A stretch of DNA of 64,000 bases from the NCBI RefSeq assembly GCF_001612745.1, contig NZ_BDBA01000044.1:1-64000 (forward strand), given 5' to 3'. This document shows, piece after piece, positions 25,001 to 31,000 of this stretch (positions within the stretch are counted from its first letter, which is position 1; every line of letters starts with the position of its first letter). The stretch comes from Nocardia amamiensis NBRC 102102 (lineage in GTDB: Bacteria; Actinomycetota; Actinomycetes; Mycobacteriales; Mycobacteriaceae). The position numbers and the translations under genes were made by a program. The notes beneath the pieces are model-generated. The model was given only the letters and a program-made list of their open reading frames with translations. It had not been told where the DNA came from and searched no databases.

Positions 25001-28000
25001 CGCATCCGACAACGCCGAGACCGCCGGTCCGGCTGACACATCCCGCGAGGGCGTCGCCGATCGCTCCCTCGAGCCGCCACAGCACGAACCCCCACCCGAG
25101 CCGGCCGGCGCGGTCGTCGTCCATGGTGTAGATGAATTCGACGAGCTTGCCGATCTGGAGCCGGGACGGCCTGACGGCGAGATGTCCGGCGTCGTCTTCG
25201 CGGTCGGTGCGGACACCACCACATCGACGACACTCGCCGTGCAGGCGGGCACCGACCACCGTCCCCGGACTTCGCTGTCCCTGCACACGGTCGAAACACC
25301 CGCATGGCACGACGAGGTGGAAGAAGCCCTGGAACTGCCTTATCTCCAGGTGCGAATCGGGGACGTGACGGCGGAATGCCGGATCAGATACGTCGTCCAC
25401 GACGACGGGTTCATCTACGCCTATGTCATGTACAACCATCCGGCCCTGTCCGGCAACGCCTTCCGTCTGATCCGCGCGACGATCGACGCCGCTCTCCTCG
25501 AGCGCAACTCCGGTGCCGCGGTGTTGATCACCGAGAGCTTCGAGGGGGATGCCGAGACGCCCCCGAGTTCTGCCACGCGGATGACGTCGCCGCAGGCATA
25601 CTGGCGGCCCACCGGCAGGGGCTGGCAATCCGACATGCGTATCGGCCAACCCCGATTCTCGGCCGCCGCTCGGATGCGTAGCACCGAGCCCACGGTGGAC
25701 TGGTTGGTCGACCGATTGAGCGAATTCGGATGGGGAACCGCCGCAGACATATCACGTGTGGCAGTCGCGCTCGGCACGGTAGTTGCTGAGCCGCTGCAGC
25801 ACAGCCGCGCGGAGATACAGATCGCCGTAACAGTCACCGGACCCGCCGATCCGGTGCGGGTGGAAGTCACCGACGACGCCGTCCCGAACCATGATCTGAC
25901 GGAATCGATCGACGTCGACGACAGCGGCACATACTCTGTCGACGCTACGGCGCAACGCGTCACATGGTTCGAGGTTCGAATCGCACCCCCTGATAGCCCT
26001 CCTGCCGTCGCATCCCGCGACCAGCACATCGGACGCGCAGACCCCGTCGCCATCGACCTCGACCCCGACCCCGACGGCGATATCGGACAAGGGTCGGCAA
26101 CTGCTGAGACCAACGACATACGGCATGCGATCCGCAAGTTCGAAGAGGCACTTGGCATACATACCGACGCCGAGCGTGCGCTCGAGCTCAGCCTGTTCAT
26201 GGAGGACTGCTACCGAGACATCGCCCTCGTCGCGGGCCAGCATCGGCCGGAGGAAATTTTCGATGGTCCCGAGGGATGGGCGAGCTGGCTCGATGCCAGG
26301 ACCTACATCGAACAGCGGCTCGAGCAGGATCCTGATCAGGACCTCAACGTCGGGTTCCTGCTGGAGATCCGACGGAGACTGACGATTCGGCACCATCCCG
26401 AGATGGTCGGAACATTCCGAGCCGCGCCTGGGGGCTTCGGAGAACTCGGGGCACCGCTGACCGAGGGGGAGGTCGCCGCCGTCGAGCAGAACCGACTACT
26501 GACATACGTGCCGGGGCCATTCGGACCAGGACCACACGGAGCGGTCTTCGAACCCGTGCACCAGGGCCGCCCCGGAGCGGCGACGGTGCGTTGGCTGAAG
26601 TCGCCCCCGACCGAAGAAGAATTGGCCGCTATCGAAGCCGACCCGCTGCGGCAGTTCTGGGGGCCGGAAAATGAGACGGTCGAACACGGGGGGATCCTCT
26701 ACCCGGCGTTCGGCGGGGCCGAAGGCACGCGGGCCGCGCTGGATGACGTGTGCCGCTGGTACAACCAGGCCATCCGGGATCCGAGGAACGATCCATATGT
26801 GGTCTCCGCGGAACTACAGCAGCGACTGATCACCATTCATCCATGGATTCCCGACTTCAACGGCCGTTTCTCCCGGCTGGTGGCACTGGTGTGGGGCCTG
26901 ACAAGGGCGGGGCTGTCACCCAGCGCCGTACCCGGCTCGTATAACAACGACCTGTTCACAACGGTTCCCGAGTGGGCGAAGGCCGTCCATGCCGGGAGCC
27001 TCCGATATACCGGATGGGCGCGCGAACTCGAACGACTCGGTCCTGCAGTGGATCCCGTGCGACCGTTCGGCCTGGAACCGATGCGCGAGCAGTACCAGCG
27101 CATGCGCGGCACAGCGACGCCGTTCCGACCCGGCGAGAAACAGGACGGCGACCTCACCACACAGGTGCACGCCGCATTGCGGTCCGAAGGCGGAACCCGC
27201 ACCGCAATCCCGGATATCACCCAGGAGGGATGGGCAGCCCGCAAACCCGCGCCCGCACCTACCGCACGGGAGCGAATCGGGTTGCCCGACAACGCCGACC
27301 CCATGCCCTCAGCGGCAGACCGGAACGTCGATGTCGAACTGAACCTCGCAATCCTCGCCCGCAACCACGACCACTTCCCGGTCGAATACAGCACCGACCC
27401 GGGAATCGTCTACATCCCCGACCCCGGGAGCTCACCAACCGAAGTCTTCACCACCGGCATCCTCCCAAAGGGAGAAGGCCCCCTCACCGCCTACCGCGAC
27501 ATCGACCACGCCCGCCGCTGGTCCACCACCGGCCGTGTCTTCGCAGCACGCCCCGAAGCCGCATTCCTCCGCGACGACCCCGACCGCTCCGCCCAACTCA
27601 TCGGCGGAATCACCGGACGAGACATACTCGGCTACTACCACTTCGGCCACGAAGTGCCGGCCACCCTCCCCTACGGATTCACCATCGCGGCCCAGCACGC
27701 AGGTGATTGGATTCCCAACTCCACACACGACGATCCGCCCGAGGCACCGCTGCCAGCCGAAACCACTACGCCACCCGAGCCCGGTTCCCGGATGTCCGCC
27801 GTCGAATTCGCCGTGCTGCTCGATGAAGCCGAACGCTCCGGGCCGCCCGTCCGAACGAGCCCCCGCCACATCGCCAGCCGGAACAGCCTCACGGAACTGC
27901 TCACCTATCCCAACGGTTTCCAAGTGATCGAGAAGAGCCTGCTGGCGTCTGAGTGGCGCGCCGCCGAGATCCTGGTGTCGGCTGTCGGCTATCTGATCGG

Positions 28001-31000
28001 GGCACCCGTACCGCCGGTGATCCCCGCATATGACCGCGAAGATACCGTGCTGATGCCGCGGCTACCGGGCGATGCCGTTCCGAACGTTGCCACCCTGGAT
28101 GCTGCTGCTCTGGAGATATTGCGGAACCATCCGGACACGCGCGAGCTCGGTTTCCTCGATGTGATCGTCGACAACTGGGACCGAATGGACAACCTCCTGC
28201 GCGACGGACACCACTACTACGGCCTTGACCACGCGTTCGCCTTGGAGAAGCCCCTCGACCCGAGTGCGAGCCCGATCTCGCAGCGCTATGTCACCGGCGT
28301 CGACCTCCACAACGAAGCCGACCCGTACGAATGGGCGGCCATCGACCGGAGCCGATCAGAACTCGATGAGCACATACGTACCGTCAGCGCACTGCGGGCG
28401 TTGTTCCTGGTCTACGGGTCCGTGGACGGGCATCGACGGGTGCTCGCGCGGCTGGAAGGGATGCGCGAGCACGCTTCCGACGACGCACCACAGGATTCGA
28501 AACGGCCCGTGTCCGGCGACCGCGAGATCGCCGAGTTCTGGCGAGATTTCCAGGATTTCCTGATCCGTGCCGGAACCGTCGTAGTGGGCGACCCGGCCAT
28601 CGAAGAACTGGCCCGTGCTCGTATGTCGGATGTCCGGGCTGCATTGGACAGCCTCACGGAGAGCCAGCGACGCCTCATCGATCTGTTTCGGCGCGGGTCC
28701 GAGACTCCGGCTTCGGGACAGACACAACCCATCGATCACGGGATCGAACCCGCCGAGATAGTGGATGCTGCACGCACACTCGCGATCTCCACATTAGAAT
28801 CCGGCAGCCGGTCCGGCCCGGAACAGAATCGGTCTGTACAGACGAACAACCCGCCGGTCGGCAACCGCATCGACCCCGTCGCAATCGACCTCGGCGACAG
28901 CACGCCCCCGTTCGACGGCGAGACCGCCCCAGCCGAACCAACTCCCGACTCGCGCTGGGCTTTCGGCACCGCCGAGGGCGAGCAAGGATCCACGCTTCCA
29001 GCCGATCCGCACCCCACCCAACAGGAGGAGAAGCACGCGGCGAGGGCATTCGCCGCACTGCGCCATCAATTCGGGCAGCACGCGACATTGCGGTCGCTGG
29101 TCGAGCGCGTCGACCCCGACGAGGTAGTCGATGCCGCCCGAGCCCGCGCCAGAAGGAATGCGCGCTGGTGGTTCTCGCTGTCCACCGAACAGCAGTCGGG
29201 GATGGTGGCGGTACACCCCGCCCTGATCGGCAATACCGACGGCATCCCGTACACCGTGCGCGATTACGCCAATCGCCGATCGATCACCCGGCAGCTCACG
29301 CAGCTGCGCCGGATCATCGGGCACCGCAAACTCACCGCCGCCGAGAGGACGCATCTGCTCAACCTGGAGACCACCCGAGATCAACTGGCCGAAATAGAAC
29401 GCCGCGTCGAGGAATTCGGTTCGCCGCCGGTACAACTCCTCGCCTACGACGCCGAGAAATACAACGGCAACGGCCGGATCTCCGTCTCCATCGGAAACGC
29501 GGACGAGGCGACGAACGTCACCCGCCATGTCGGCGGCTTCGGGACCACGCTGCGGTCACTGCTGTACCGATATGGGTTTGCGGGTGCGCAGTACGAGATG
29601 ACCTCACGGTATGCACCCGAAGAGACCGTGGCGGCCATCATCGATATCGGCTACGAACACCCGACCAAACTGCTGAAGGGAACGGCGCCGGTTCTCCCGT
29701 TCGATCCCGCCTATCACCGGTTCGCCGAAGTCGGTGGCTATGCCGTGGCGCGAGATACGGTGTCCTACAACGCTACTCGCGAGGCATTGGCCGAGTATCG
29801 GGGAATCGCGATGCCGCGGCTGCACACTCTCCTCGGGCACAGCTACGGCACCACGACCGTGTGCTACGCGGGGCAAGATGGACGGCTGGCCGGCGAGATC
29901 GACCAAGTGGTTCTGACCGCATCCCCGGGCGCGGGCCCGATGACCCGGGCCACCGACTTCGGGATCGGGGCCGAGAACGTCTACGTGCTGACGGCGACCC
30001 GTGATCCCATCGCCTGGCTCGGCGCCACCACTCCCGACGGGCGCGGCCGATTCCTCAACCGTGGTCTGGGACCGGATCCTGCCGGCGAATCCTGGGGAGC
30101 GGTACGGGTCACCGCGGAGCCACCGAAGACACCGGAGTTCCGCAAGCGCATGCAGGTCCATCAGGGTTACAACTCGTATGCCGATGTCGAGGCCCGGGTG
30201 CCGACCGAGTCGTTGGACAATATCGGCCTGATCACCGCGGGCCGCGGCGCCGAGGCTACCCGCGCCGAACATCGACCGGCCGATGCGGGCCGCGGTCCGG
30301 CCCCTCGTCTCACCGATCCGGAACGCCGGCGTGCCGCCCGCGCCCGCGCACTGAACGATGGCTTCGCTCCGGCGGAGGCCGCCGAAATCGAGCAGCTCAT
30401 CGCTGAACTGCTGACCTTCCGCGACAAGGACGGCAATCGTCCGTTCGCCTACCTCGAGAACATGCCGATTCCCAGCGCCGCCGAACCGTCCGGGCCGGAT
30501 TGGGTCGCCAACCGCGGGCAGTGGTTCCGGGCGCTGCTCGACGGCGATCGCGCCAAGCTGCGAACCGTAGAACTCACCGCCAAGGATTTCTTCGAACTGA
30601 AGCGCTTGCTGCGCCGCTCCCCCATCTACCTGACGCTCGCGCTGGTCGCCGCTACCGGTTTGAAAGCCGAACAGCTGCTGGGTATTTCCGACTCCGGCCC
30701 GCTGTTGTTCAAGCAGGAGAAGCGAATACAGGGTGACAAGACAATCACCGTCTGGAAATTCCGGACCTTGCCGGAGGACGAGCCGGAAGGACCCACCAGC
30801 AGCGCCGCCGTCGATCGGGCCATGCCGTTCCAGCGGTACCTGCGCGACACATCGCTCGATGAGCTGCCGCAACTGCTGTCCATCGCGACGGGAACCATGT
30901 CCTACCTGGCGGGCAGACCGATGCTCGACGGCGACCGTGTCCAGATGCGGAAAGTACTCACACCCGAGGAATACAAATTCTGGGAGCACCACCTCAAGAA

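Larger units (their letters stand above)
9456..28895 (+). repeat. DPVAIDLG inter-module linker family (11 in-frame copies)
   Basis: An eight-residue motif recurs at module boundaries at 9456-9479, 12108-12131 (DPVAINFD), 13881-13904 (DPVALALD), 14328-14351, 16353-16376, 17592-17615 (DTVAIDLG), 19479-19502, 23277-23300, 24963-24986 (DPVAIDLD), 26040-26063 (DPVAIDLD) and 28872-28895. Most copies are preceded by G, N, R or I and followed by an acidic, Pro-rich stretch. A degenerate relative (PAPIHLGDPDD) lies near 6366-6395. The Ala codon is gct, gcc, gca or gcg in different copies while the amino acids hold, so conservation acts on protein. An out-of-frame twelfth copy is at 32044-32067. Confidence 0.9.
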
